From Hymenobacter sp. BT730 (lineage in GTDB: Bacteria; Bacteroidota; Bacteroidia; Cytophagales; Hymenobacteraceae), in contig NZ_JAUOFB010000011.1 in the NCBI RefSeq assembly GCF_030542105.1, positions 1-50,492 on the forward strand: 50,492 nt of DNA. Reading direction: 5' to 3'. Below the pieces are notes generated by a model. It was not told where the DNA came from. It saw only the letters and a list, made by a program, of their open reading frames with translations, and did not search any database. The translations under genes were made by a program, and so were the position numbers. How positions within the stretch are numbered: position 1 is the first letter of the stretch; the number at the start of each line of letters is the position of its first letter. Positions 33,602-42,331 of this stretch are shown here, piece after piece.

Positions 33602-34634
33602 CGGTGGGTGGGGCAAGGACGGGAGTAAGGGGCAAGGTGACGGCAAAATACGCGGGGGTATCGTCAATGTGCACGGGCACATCGGCCAGCAGTGCCAGCC
33701 GGCTCCGTAAAGCTGTCAGGCCGCTACCTTCCCCGGCAGCAGGCGTAGGGCGGGGACGGCGATCATTGTGCACGGTCAGGGCGGTGGGGGTTACGAGCAC
33801 CCGCACGCGCAGTGGATGGGCCCGGCTGGCCAGGTTGTGCTTGACGGCATTGGTGAGGAGCTCCTGTAGCACCCCGGGCGGTACCAGGCGCGTGGCTAGT
33901 TCCTCGGCACCGACCTGCATCTCCTCCGTAAACTCATACGCCTTGCCGAAACGGCAGGTCAGCAGAAACTGGTAGTCACGCGCAAAAGCTAACTCCTCGC
34001 CCACGGGCACGGCCTCGTGCTTCCGGGTGCGCACCAAGTATCGGTAAAGACTGGCTAAGTGGGTGAGGTAGTTTTGGGCGGGATGGTTGCCCGGCTCAAT
34101 CAGGGCGGCCAGAATGTTGAGGTTATTAAACAGAAAGTGCGGGTCGACGTGCTGCTGCAGAGCCAGGAGCCGGGCGCGGCTAGCGGCCTGCTCAGCCTGG
34201 GCCACCGCCGTGCGCGCGGCGGCCAAGTGGTGTTGGTACACAAACCCCAGGTAGAGGCCCCCAATGAGCAGAAAATCCATCAAACCCAGCAGCACGCTGC
34301 GCAGCAAGGCGTACCAGCCCCAGTCGTGGGGTCGGGTGCCCGGTAGTAGGCGAATGACAAATTCCAGCAGCTCGGTACTCGCCAGCCACAGAACGCTTCC
34401 CAGCAAGAGTAGCTGCAGAAAGTAACCAATTCCCACCGCTTCCAGGGGCGGACGCCGCCGCCGCAGCCAGTCCAGCAGGGCTGTGATGGCCATGATCTGC
34501 AGCAAGAGCCACACGGGCGCATCGGGATGCCAGATGAAGTGGTCGGCGGTGGACGCCCCGCGCAGGCTACCTGAGAGCGTGAGGAGGAGCGCTAGGCCCA
34601 GCGCGAGCAGGTAAAACCAGAGGTTTCTACGCAT
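33576..34634 (-). CDS. LytS/YehU-like sensor histidine kinase
   Basis: A 352-aa membrane sensor kinase of the His_kinase (LytS/YehU) type. Four hydrophobic segments occupy about residues 1-150. The phosphorylation motif is LQQHVDPHFLFNNLNILAAL (~179-198), with His in HFLFN. The ATP-binding N-box is LQELLTNAVKHNL (~267-279), and GSGLTALRSRL is the G-box region. The start at 34634 (MRRNLWFYLLALGLALLL) is preferred over one 39 nt upstream. The gene starts 41 bp after the stop of the secreted protein gene at 34676 and overlaps the regulator gene, so all three form one operon. Confidence 0.9.
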   Translation of the reverse strand: MRRNLWFYLLALGLALLLTLSGSLRGASTADHFIWHPDAPVWLLLQIMAITALLDWLRRRRPPLEAVGIGYFLQLLLLGSVLWLASTELLEFVIRLLPGTRPHDWGWYALLRSVLLGLMDFLLIGGLYLGFVYQHHLAAARTAVAQAEQAASRARLLALQQHVDPHFLFNNLNILAALIEPGNHPAQNYLTHLASLYRYLVRTRKHEAVPVGEELAFARDYQFLLTCRFGKAYEFTEEMQVGAEELATRLVPPGVLQELLTNAVKHNLASRAHPLRVRVLVTPTALTVHNDRRPRPTPAAGEGSGLTALRSRLALLADVPVHIDDTPAYFAVTLPLTPVLAPPTDASAPAGR

Positions 34635-34675
34635 CGGAGCGAAAGATACGGAATGCCGTGTCGCCAGCCACACGC

Positions 34676-35458
34676 CTACTTCGTTACCCGTCCCGGTTGC
34701 TTGGCGGCCACCTCCTGCCCGTTTTCATCCAGGAAGCGCAGCACTGGCTGGTTGTTTTTGTCCACCCCGATGGTCAGGCGGGTGCGGCCCTGGCTGTCCT
34801 GGAAGTCCAGGGTCGATTGTTCCGTGTTGGCCACCAGCATCATGCGCGTGGCGCCTTGCTGGTCAGCCATGATTAGGGCCGAGGAGCGGCCGGCGGTGGT
34901 GCCCACAAACAGGCGGGTCTGCAAGCCCAGCTTACCGGCTTTCTGGGCCTGTTGCTTTTCCTCGGGCGTGGCGGCTTTGTATTTTTCCGCCAGGGCCGTC
35001 GTCGACTCCTCGGGCGCATCGTTGAAGGTGAGGCCCGCCTTGTAGAAGCCGCCCTGCTCCTGGTAATTAAGGGCAATGACCTGATCCTGGCCAAAGCGGT
35101 CAAGCGAGAAGTGGCCGCCAGCGGACACCTTTCCATCCGGGCCCTTCTGCCCGCCGAAAATCAGGCCGCCGCATTCCTCGCCCTTGGTGTTGTAGAACAG
35201 CATCCCGGGATGAGGACGCTTATAGTCGATATGCTTGCCGTCGATGGTCACGCCCTGCGGAAACCGCTCCTGATTGCTCATAACCATCTTCACCGTGCCG
35301 TCGCGCTCCACTAGGTTCAGGCGCTCTATCGTAATTTCACCGAAGCGCACGGGCTTGTCCGGGCGGGCGGCCGAGGCCAGCAACAGGGCAGCTGGCAGCA
35401 GGGTGGCGGCCAAGGCGTAAGCTTTCAGGAATTTTACGTCGCGGGTAAGTTTTGCCAT
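34676..35458 (-). CDS. Secreted or membrane-anchored hypothetical protein
   Basis: A 260-aa protein with an N-terminal hydrophobic segment (MAKLTRDVKFLKAYALAATLLPAALLLAS), which is a signal peptide or anchor. The mature part is beta-rich with phrases such as RFGEITIERLNLVERDGTVKMVMSNQ, GMLFYNTKGEECGGLIFGG and STLDFQDSQGRTRLTIGVD. Similar uncharacterised proteins are known to me from Hymenobacter-type genomes, but I cannot name a function. The start at 35458 is the best fit (35467 also possible). An extension to 35638 would precede the signal sequence and is rejected. It heads the operon with the LytTR two-component genes. Confidence 0.65.
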   Translation of the reverse strand: MAKLTRDVKFLKAYALAATLLPAALLLASAARPDKPVRFGEITIERLNLVERDGTVKMVMSNQERFPQGVTIDGKHIDYKRPHPGMLFYNTKGEECGGLIFGGQKGPDGKVSAGGHFSLDRFGQDQVIALNYQEQGGFYKAGLTFNDAPEESTTALAEKYKAATPEEKQQAQKAGKLGLQTRLFVGTTAGRSSALIMADQQGATRMMLVANTEQSTLDFQDSQGRTRLTIGVDKNNQPVLRFLDENGQEVAAKQPGRVTK

Positions 35459-35710
35459 CGAAGTCATGGGTGCTGGGGTAAAGTGGAAGAAGGCCCCAAA
35501 AGTGAGATGCAAAACCACGGTCGGCTCTATGGTTTCGGGTGAGTGCCGGAAAAATTGCATGGTGGTGGGAAAAGGCAGGGCGAATACAACAAGACGTTTC
35601 GCTGAACCAACGGCGGAGATGTGTTCCTCTTCTACCAATGCATGGAAGGCACAAGGCTGTTATCCTTGTTGACCGAGCGGCTATGAGACGCTAGAAGTCG
35701 TTAGGCCTAG

Positions 35711-35750
35711 GCATAACACCCGTTGAACGTCCGTTTAATAAACGTTATAA
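35711..35750 (-). repeat. Palindromic recombination-like site S2
   Basis: A 40-bp site whose minus strand is identical to site S1 for the first 25 bases and matches at 33 of 40 overall. The right arm and downstream flank also match S1 in direct orientation, including TTATAAGCC and a TATCTTG promoter-like word (35757-35763). It separates the LytTR block from the fructan utilisation locus. It may be a relic of a second recombinase gene's control region. Confidence 0.7.
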
Positions 35751-35779
35751 GCCACTATCTTGAGACTGGGTAGGCAAGA

Positions 35780-35914
35780 ATGCTTGCGAACATACCAATC
35801 TGCCATGCCCCAGGGTGTGCTAGTCATAAAAGTTTAGCTAACAAACTATCCAAGGAAGGACCCAGGCTTCAGTCTGTTCATCTAGTAAAGGCTGAGCAAC
35901 AACAACGATTTTAG
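35780..35914 (+). CDS. Possible short ORF after site S2
   Basis: A 44-aa frame (MLANIPICHAPGCASHKSLA start) 17 nt after a TATCTTG element that is shared with the recombinase promoter. It has no similarity to the recombinase. It may be a chance frame. It is listed because it occupies the position that the recombinase gene has after S1. From 35459 to 35710 I see no gene. Confidence 0.2.
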   Translation: MLANIPICHAPGCASHKSLANKLSKEGPRLQSVHLVKAEQQQRF

Positions 35915-35983
35915 GCCAGTTGGACAGACTGAATTAAGGAGCAGTAGTTTTGGTAACTTCCCCTCGAATCAGACTTCATTTCC

Positions 35984-38794
35984 ATGCTCAGTGCCTTGGT
36001 ACTACCAATAAATCGTTCACTGCTGAAGCAGCTTCCTGCCAAGGGCCTTTGGCTGCTTTTGTTAGGGCTGGCCGGTTTTCTAACTGATTGTACTACGCAG
36101 AATCCGAAGGCCCAGTATCGGATAGGGTTTTCCCAGTGCACGACCGGCGACGCCTGGCGACAGGCCATGCTGGCGGGCATGAAAAAGGAGCTCACCTTTC
36201 ATCCGGGGGTGAGCTTCCGCATGAAGGACGCCCACGATAACAGCCGCCTTCAGCAGCAGCAGATTCAGGAATTTCTGCGGGAGGGCATTGACCTGCTCAT
36301 TGTGTCGGCTAACGAAGCCGAGCCCATTACCCCAATTGTGGAGGAGGTGTTCAATCGGGGGATTCCGGTGGTAATTCTGGATCGGCGCACTACTTCCAAG
36401 CTTTATACCGCTTACGTGGGGGGCAATAACCTGGAAGTGGGGCGGGCTGCCGGCAGCTATGTGGGCAGCCTGCTTCGGGGCCGGGGCCAAGTGCTGGAAG
36501 TATTAGGAGCCCCGGGCGCCTCCCCGGCCGTAGACCGGCACGCCGGGTTTGTGCAGGCCCTGGCCCATTTCCCCGGCGTACAGCTTCAGGCCCAGGTGCA
36601 CGGCGACTGGAAGCGCCCCTCCGTTATGCAGCGCCTGCCCCAGGTACTGCGCCAGCATCCCGATATCGACCTGATCTTTGCTCACAACGACCGAATGGCC
36701 CTGGGCGCCTACCAGGTGTGTAAAAGCCTGGGGCTGGACCGCCGGATCCGGGTAATAGGGGTAGATGGGCTCCCGGGCAACCAAGGCGGTATTCAGTTTG
36801 TGCAGGATGGGGTGCTGACCGCCACCCTACTGTATCCGCCCGGCGGGGAGGAGGCCATCCGCACGGCTATGCGCATTCTGCACGGGCTGCCCTACGAAAA
36901 GGAAAACATTCTGGGCACGATGGTCATCGACTCGACCAACGTGCACACCATGAAAATGCAGACCGAGAAGCTGGCCAGCCAGCAGCTCGACATTCAGCAG
37001 CAGCAGGAGCTGCTGCGCCGGCAGCGGGCCACGTATTCTAGCCAGCAAACCGTGCTCTACACGCTGGCGGCCGCCTTGCTGGGCGCCGCGGTGCTGGGGC
37101 TGATTGCCTTCCGCGCGTACCGGGCCAACCGCCGCATCAACCAGCAGCTGGAGCTGCAGAACCAGGAGATTCTTTCCCAGCGCAACCAGATTCAGGACTT
37201 TGCCGAGCGGGCCCGCGTGGAGACGGAAGCCAAGCTTCGCTTCTTCACCAACTTCTCCCATGAGCTGCGTACGCCCCTTACCCTCATTTTGGGTCCGGTG
37301 GAGGAAATGCTCACCAGCAGCCCCGACCTGCCCCCCACGCACCGCCACGACCTGGGCTTGGTGCGCCGCAATGCCCAGCGCCTGCTGCAACTGGTCAACC
37401 AGCTCATGGATTTCCGCCGCATTGACGTCGGCAAGATGCCCGTGCGGGCTACCGAAGGCAACCTGGTGGCCTTTGTCCGGGAAATCATGGATGTATTTGA
37501 GCGCCCGGCCCGGCAGCGCGGCATCACCCTGCGCTTTCTGCCCGCGGAGCCCGTGGTGCAGCTCTGGTTCGACGTGAATATTCTGGATAAGGTTTTCTTT
37601 AACCTCCTTTCCAACGCCCTGAAATTCACTCCCGAGCGGGGGCAGATTACCGTCAGCATTCAGCCGCTGCCGGCCGAGCGCACCGTGCGGGTCAGCGTGG
37701 AGGACACCGGCCGGGGCATCTCCGAGCAGGACAAAGCCCACATTTTCGAGTGGTTTTACCAGGGGCAGCAGTCGGCCGCCAAAGGGTCCGGCATGGGCCT
37801 GGCCCTGGCCCTGGGCCTTACCCGTTTGCACCTGGGGCAGCTTTCCTTTACCAGCCAGCCAGGGCAGGGCAGCTCCTTTGTGGTAACGCTGCCCCTGGAT
37901 CTGCCGGCAGAGCTGAAGTCAACGGAAACGGCGGCCCTGCCTATGCCGGCCCTGACCATTGAAGAAAGCGGCGTGCCCGGCCCCGAGGAAAGCCCAACCG
38001 ATATCCTAGCTGCCGGTGCCAACCGGGAGGCCCTCATCCTGGTAATTGAGGACAATCCTGATGTCAATACTTTCCTGGTCCATAAGCTGCAGCCTCACTT
38101 CCAGGTAAGCTCGGCCTCCGATGGGGCCACCGGGCTGCGGCTGGCGGCCGAAGCTATTCCCGACCTGATTATCTGTGATGTGATGCTCCCGGAAATCAGC
38201 GGACTGGAAGTAGTGGCCCAGCTGAAGGGCGACTGGCGAACCTCCCACATTCCGGTTATTCTGCTTACGGCCCGCAATGCCCCCGAGCAGCAGGTAGAAG
38301 GTGTGCAGGCCGGCGCCGACCTCTATCTGACCAAACCCTTCAACCCGGCTTTCCTGCTGGAGAGTGTGCGCACGCTGCTTAGCAACCGCGACAAGCTCCG
38401 CGAGCATTTCCGGCGGGAGCTTTCTGTGGATACGGCCACCGTAGCCCCGCAGCGCGTCGACCAGAAATTCCTGGCCGACCTCACCGCCATTGTGGAGGCC
38501 AACCTCACCCGCTCCGACCTGAGCGTGGAGGATGTGGCCCGCAGTATGGGTATCTCCCGGGTGCAGCTCTACCGTAAAGTAAAGGCCGTGCTGGGCACCG
38601 GCGTCACTGAGTTTATCCAGGGGGTACGGCTGACCAAAGCCCGCCAGCTCCTGCTGACCGATGAGCTGACTATTGCCGAAGTGGCCTATCAGCTGGGCTT
38701 CTCATCCCCCTCCTATTTCTCCACCAGCTTCAAGGCCCGCTACCATGTATCCCCATCCGAGTTCCGGGCACTGCACACAACCCCCAGCTTGTGA
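35984..38794 (+). CDS. Hybrid two-component system regulator, fructose-sensing type
   Basis: A 936-aa one-protein signalling system. After a signal or lipoprotein-like leader, residues ~45-330 form a LacI/ribose-binding-like periplasmic sensor (YRIGFSQCTTGDAWRQAML, FAHNDRMALGAYQV). A transmembrane helix at ~357-378 leads to a HisKA domain (FFTNFSHELRTPLTLI, ~417-432), an ATPase domain (NLLSNALKFTP, VEDTGRGI, GSGMGLALALG), a receiver (LVIEDNPDV, LIICDVMLPE, LTKPFNP) and an AraC-type HTH (to ~930). The architecture equals that of BT1754 of Bacteroides thetaiotaomicron, whose sensor binds fructose and activates a fructan locus. The same genes follow here, so fructose sensing is a strong inference. 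Confidence 0.92.
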   Translation: MLSALVLPINRSLLKQLPAKGLWLLLLGLAGFLTDCTTQNPKAQYRIGFSQCTTGDAWRQAMLAGMKKELTFHPGVSFRMKDAHDNSRLQQQQIQEFLREGIDLLIVSANEAEPITPIVEEVFNRGIPVVILDRRTTSKLYTAYVGGNNLEVGRAAGSYVGSLLRGRGQVLEVLGAPGASPAVDRHAGFVQALAHFPGVQLQAQVHGDWKRPSVMQRLPQVLRQHPDIDLIFAHNDRMALGAYQVCKSLGLDRRIRVIGVDGLPGNQGGIQFVQDGVLTATLLYPPGGEEAIRTAMRILHGLPYEKENILGTMVIDSTNVHTMKMQTEKLASQQLDIQQQQELLRRQRATYSSQQTVLYTLAAALLGAAVLGLIAFRAYRANRRINQQLELQNQEILSQRNQIQDFAERARVETEAKLRFFTNFSHELRTPLTLILGPVEEMLTSSPDLPPTHRHDLGLVRRNAQRLLQLVNQLMDFRRIDVGKMPVRATEGNLVAFVREIMDVFERPARQRGITLRFLPAEPVVQLWFDVNILDKVFFNLLSNALKFTPERGQITVSIQPLPAERTVRVSVEDTGRGISEQDKAHIFEWFYQGQQSAAKGSGMGLALALGLTRLHLGQLSFTSQPGQGSSFVVTLPLDLPAELKSTETAALPMPALTIEESGVPGPEESPTDILAAGANREALILVIEDNPDVNTFLVHKLQPHFQVSSASDGATGLRLAAEAIPDLIICDVMLPEISGLEVVAQLKGDWRTSHIPVILLTARNAPEQQVEGVQAGADLYLTKPFNPAFLLESVRTLLSNRDKLREHFRRELSVDTATVAPQRVDQKFLADLTAIVEANLTRSDLSVEDVARSMGISRVQLYRKVKAVLGTGVTEFIQGVRLTKARQLLLTDELTIAEVAYQLGFSSPSYFSTSFKARYHVSPSEFRALHTTPSL

Positions 38795-39153
38795 TTCAAA
38801 AAGTGAAAATCGGGTATCAAAAATAGAAGTCCGGCACTGAATGAAAGTTGCAACAATTAGTTAATCAGTTGATTATCAATACACTAACTATATATGAAGA
38901 GAAGTCTAAAATTTGGAAGAGTTTGAGTGAATAGAGCAAGCCATAGGTAAGCTTTTGACTGAGCTTTGAGCAAAAGATCAGTCGTGAAAACTTCCCCCTC
39001 CTCCTTGTCCATTGCCGTGCCGGCCCTAATGCCACCAGTACTTCTGGTGTCTATGGGTGGGCACGGCAATGTTGTTTTCGGCTAATCCTTCCCCACGCTT
39101 AAGCTGCTTTTTCCGGCTACCCATTTTTTCCCAACTCCCCTCCCCAACTTCCC
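38795..39153 (+). promoter_or_regulatory. susC promoter region and structured leader
   Basis: The 359-bp gap between the regulator and susC has no gene. An AT-rich stretch at 38845-38895 contains TTGATTATCAA (a palindrome) and is the likely activator and promoter region. A leader hairpin follows at 39010-39071 (CATTGCCGTGCC with GGCACGGCAATG, 12 bp perfect), enclosing an inner CACCAG/CTGGTG stem (39033-39049). The hairpin ends 82 bp before the susC ATG and lacks a T-run, so it may stabilise or regulate the mRNA. Confidence 0.55.
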
Positions 39154-42100
39154 ATGAAAGAAACTCGACCCTTAGTACGGCAGGCATTGTTCCTGTCGCT
39201 ACTGACTACAGCGCCGCTGGCTTTCCCGGGGGCTGTGCAAGCAGAAACCAAACGGCTGAGCACGGCCGATGCCCGGCAGGCAGACACCCCAGTGAGCGGC
39301 CGCGTCACGGATGAAAAAGGAGCCGGCCTCCCCGGGGTAACGGTAGTAGTGAAAGGAACCACCGTTGGTACTTCTACCGGCCCCGATGGCGAGTTCACTA
39401 TTAACGCGCCGGAAAATGGCACTCTCGTCTTCTCATTTATAGGCTACAAAACCCAGGAAGTAGCCGTGGCGGGTAAAACTTCCGTCACCCTCTCTCTGAC
39501 GCCCAACGTCACGGCCCTGAACGAGGTGGTGGTAACCGGCTACCAGGTGCAGAAAAAGGCGGACCTGACTGGGGCGGTGGCCGTGGTTAAGATTGATGAG
39601 GTAAGAGACCTGCCGTCTTCCAACCCCGTGCGCAACCTGCAGGGCCGGGTGCCCGGCGTGAACATCACCACCGACGGCTCACCTAACGGCAATGCCCAGG
39701 TACGCATCCGCGGCTTCGGCACGCTCGGCAATAATGATCCGCTGTATGTGATTGATGGTATTCCGACCAAGGAAGGCATCGGACAGATCAACCAGAATGA
39801 TATCGAGTCGATACAGGTGCTGAAGGATGCTTCGGCGGCCAGCATCTACGGCTCACGCGCCGGCAACGGGGTCATTATCATCACCACCAAGAAAGCGAAG
39901 AAGGGCGTCAGCCGGGTAGATTTCTCCACCTTCCTCACTATGCAGAAGCCGGGCAAGCATATTGATATGCTGAACACCCAGGACTACGGCCGGGTATACT
40001 GGCAGGCATCGGTGAATGACGGTATCACCCCCAACAGCCCCTTCTACACCTTCCAGTCCAGCACGGATGCCAACGGGCGCCCGGTGCTGGACGGGGTGAC
40101 GGTGCCGGAGTTCCTGGACGCCGACAAAACCATGCGCACTGCCGATACCAACTGGTTTGATGAGACGCAGCAAAACGCCATCATTCAGAGCTATAACCTG
40201 AACGTAACCAACGGTGGCGAGCGGGGCGGCATGCTGCTTTCCCTAAACTACTACGACAACAAAGGCACGCTGAAATACACCGGCCTGGACCGCATGACGG
40301 CCCGCCTAAACTCCGACTATAGCTTCCTGAACAACAAGCTTAAAATCGGGGAAAACCTGACGCTGGCCAAAACCCGGCAGTCGGAGGTGGGCATTGATTA
40401 CGTGCGCGACCGGAGCAGTCAGCTGCTGGCCATTGTGCCGGTGCGCACCGTGGACGGTGTAGGCTGGGGCGGCCCCGTATCGGGCATTGCCGACCGTGAC
40501 AACCCCGTGCGCGTGCTGACGGACAGCAAGCAGAATCGCTCCAACACTGGCCGGGCCTTTGGCAATATGTTTGCCGACCTGGAGGTGCTGAAAGGCCTGC
40601 ACCTGCGCAGCAGCTTCGGCATCGACTATACCCTGTACAAGTTTCGGGACATCTACAAAACCTACCGCGCTGGTTATCTTTCCGAGGCCAATAACCGGGT
40701 AACGCAGAACGAGCGGTTTTACGGCAACTGGGTGCTGCAGAATACCCTGAATTACAACCTAAACCTGGGCGACAAGCACCAGCTGGACCTGTTGGCCGGC
40801 CATGAACGGATCAGCTATAACTCTGAAAGCTTCTTTGCCTCCCGCACCAACTTTGCCAGCGAGGACCCGGACTACGTTTTCCTGGACGCCGGCGCGGCCA
40901 ACCAGAACAACGGCGGCTCCGGCACGGCCTACCGCCTGGCCTCCCTGTTTGGGAAGGTGAACTACTCCTTTCTGGACCGCTACCTGCTGTCGGGTACGCT
41001 GCGCCGGGATGGGTCTTCCCGCTTTGGTAAGGACAACCGCTTTGGGGTATTCCCGGCCGTATCGGCGGGCTGGCGCCTGAGCGAGGAAGCCTTCGTGAAA
41101 AACACGGCCCCCATGGTGTCGGATCTGAAGCTGCGCGTGGGCTGGGGCCAGACGGGTAACCAGGACATTGCCGACTTTGCTTCCCGCGGCCTGTATCAGT
41201 CCATCCTTGGCATTCAGGACCCCAACTTTGAGTACGACCGGGGCACGGCCTATGATATCTACGGCACCAACAGCAACCTGCCCTCCGGCTACCGCCGCGT
41301 GCAGCAGCCCAACGACCAGCTGAAGTGGGAAACCACCACCCAGACCAACTACGGCATCGACTTCGGCTTGCTGGATAACAAGCTGACGGGCTCAGTGGAC
41401 TACTTTGTCAAGAACAGCAAGGACATTCTGGTGAACCTGCCCTACCTAGGCTCGGTAGGTGAAGGTGGCGACAAGTTCGTGAACGGCGCCTCCATTGAGA
41501 ACAAGGGCTGGGAGTTCCTGCTGGGCTACCAGAACCAGCTTAGCAGCGGCCTGACTTACAGCGTAACCGGCAACCTGTCCTCCTACCGCAACAAACTCAC
41601 TTTCCTGCCAGCGGAGGTAATCAACGCTTACGGCGGCAACGGGCAGGACGTCACCCGCCTGGGCCACTCGGTTAATGCGGTGTACGGCTACGTGGCCAAC
41701 GGCCTGTTCCAGAGTGAAGAGGAAGTAAACAACCACGCTACCCAGACGGGTGCCGCCCCGGGCCGCATCCGCTACGAGGACCTGAACAACGATGGTAAGA
41801 TTGACAACTTCGACCAGACCTGGATTACGGAAGCCACCCCGGACTTTATCTACGGCCTGAACCTGGGCAGCAGCTACAAGGGCTTTGATCTGCAGCTGTT
41901 TCTGCAGGGCGTGCAGGGGCTGGAGGCTTACAACAACGTGAAATTCCGCACCGACTTCTCCTTTGTGTCCGGGGAAAACTGGGGGCAGCGCACCCTGGAT
42001 GCCTGGTCGCCGACCAACACGGGCTCCTCTATTCCGGCTTCCTCGTTGATTAACACCAACAACGAGGGACGTGCTTCTACCTACTTCATAGAAAACGCTT

Positions 42101-42312
42101 CTTACCTAAAGCTGCGCAACATTCAGCTGGGCTACAGCCTGCCGGAGAGCCTGGTAAGCAGAGTAAAGCTGCAGGGTGCCCGCGTGTATGTGCAGGGCCA
42201 GAACTTCTTCACCATCAAGAGCAAGGAACTCTCCACGCCCGACCCGGAAGTGACCAACTACCAGTACCCCATTCCGGTCATTTTCACCACGGGCCTGAAC
42301 ATTTCCCTCTAA
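39154..42312 (+). CDS. susC: SusC-like TonB-dependent outer membrane transporter
   Basis: A 1052-aa outer membrane receptor of the SusC/RagA family. A signal peptide (to ~30, AVQAE) is followed by a CarboxypepD_reg-like domain (VSGRVTDEKGAGLPGVTVVVKGTT, ~49-125). Next come a plug domain (LPSSNPVRNLQGRVPGVNI, VRIRGFGTLGNNDPLYVIDG) and a C-terminal 22-strand barrel ending in FTTGLNISL. With SusD it forms a pedal-bin complex that imports oligosaccharides using TonB energy. It lies first in an operon with susD (19 bp gap). Given the regulator and GH32 gene, the substrate is probably a fructan (levan or inulin oligosaccharide). The ATG at 39154 fits the signal peptide. Confidence 0.95.
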   Translation: MKETRPLVRQALFLSLLTTAPLAFPGAVQAETKRLSTADARQADTPVSGRVTDEKGAGLPGVTVVVKGTTVGTSTGPDGEFTINAPENGTLVFSFIGYKTQEVAVAGKTSVTLSLTPNVTALNEVVVTGYQVQKKADLTGAVAVVKIDEVRDLPSSNPVRNLQGRVPGVNITTDGSPNGNAQVRIRGFGTLGNNDPLYVIDGIPTKEGIGQINQNDIESIQVLKDASAASIYGSRAGNGVIIITTKKAKKGVSRVDFSTFLTMQKPGKHIDMLNTQDYGRVYWQASVNDGITPNSPFYTFQSSTDANGRPVLDGVTVPEFLDADKTMRTADTNWFDETQQNAIIQSYNLNVTNGGERGGMLLSLNYYDNKGTLKYTGLDRMTARLNSDYSFLNNKLKIGENLTLAKTRQSEVGIDYVRDRSSQLLAIVPVRTVDGVGWGGPVSGIADRDNPVRVLTDSKQNRSNTGRAFGNMFADLEVLKGLHLRSSFGIDYTLYKFRDIYKTYRAGYLSEANNRVTQNERFYGNWVLQNTLNYNLNLGDKHQLDLLAGHERISYNSESFFASRTNFASEDPDYVFLDAGAANQNNGGSGTAYRLASLFGKVNYSFLDRYLLSGTLRRDGSSRFGKDNRFGVFPAVSAGWRLSEEAFVKNTAPMVSDLKLRVGWGQTGNQDIADFASRGLYQSILGIQDPNFEYDRGTAYDIYGTNSNLPSGYRRVQQPNDQLKWETTTQTNYGIDFGLLDNKLTGSVDYFVKNSKDILVNLPYLGSVGEGGDKFVNGASIENKGWEFLLGYQNQLSSGLTYSVTGNLSSYRNKLTFLPAEVINAYGGNGQDVTRLGHSVNAVYGYVANGLFQSEEEVNNHATQTGAAPGRIRYEDLNNDGKIDNFDQTWITEATPDFIYGLNLGSSYKGFDLQLFLQGVQGLEAYNNVKFRTDFSFVSGENWGQRTLDAWSPTNTGSSIPASSLINTNNEGRASTYFIENASYLKLRNIQLGYSLPESLVSRVKLQGARVYVQGQNFFTIKSKELSTPDPEVTNYQYPIPVIFTTGLNISL

Positions 42313-42331
42313 CCGCTACTGCCTTTTCATC

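Noticed and set aside
33092..33628. 178-codon plus-strand frame opposite the LytTR regulator
   Set aside because: It is the antisense shadow of a clearly conserved regulator gene in GC-rich DNA.
36827..37831. 334-codon minus-strand frame inside the hybrid sensor gene
   Set aside because: Antisense to conserved kinase motifs; the composition (His/Gln/Gly-rich) is typical of shadow frames.
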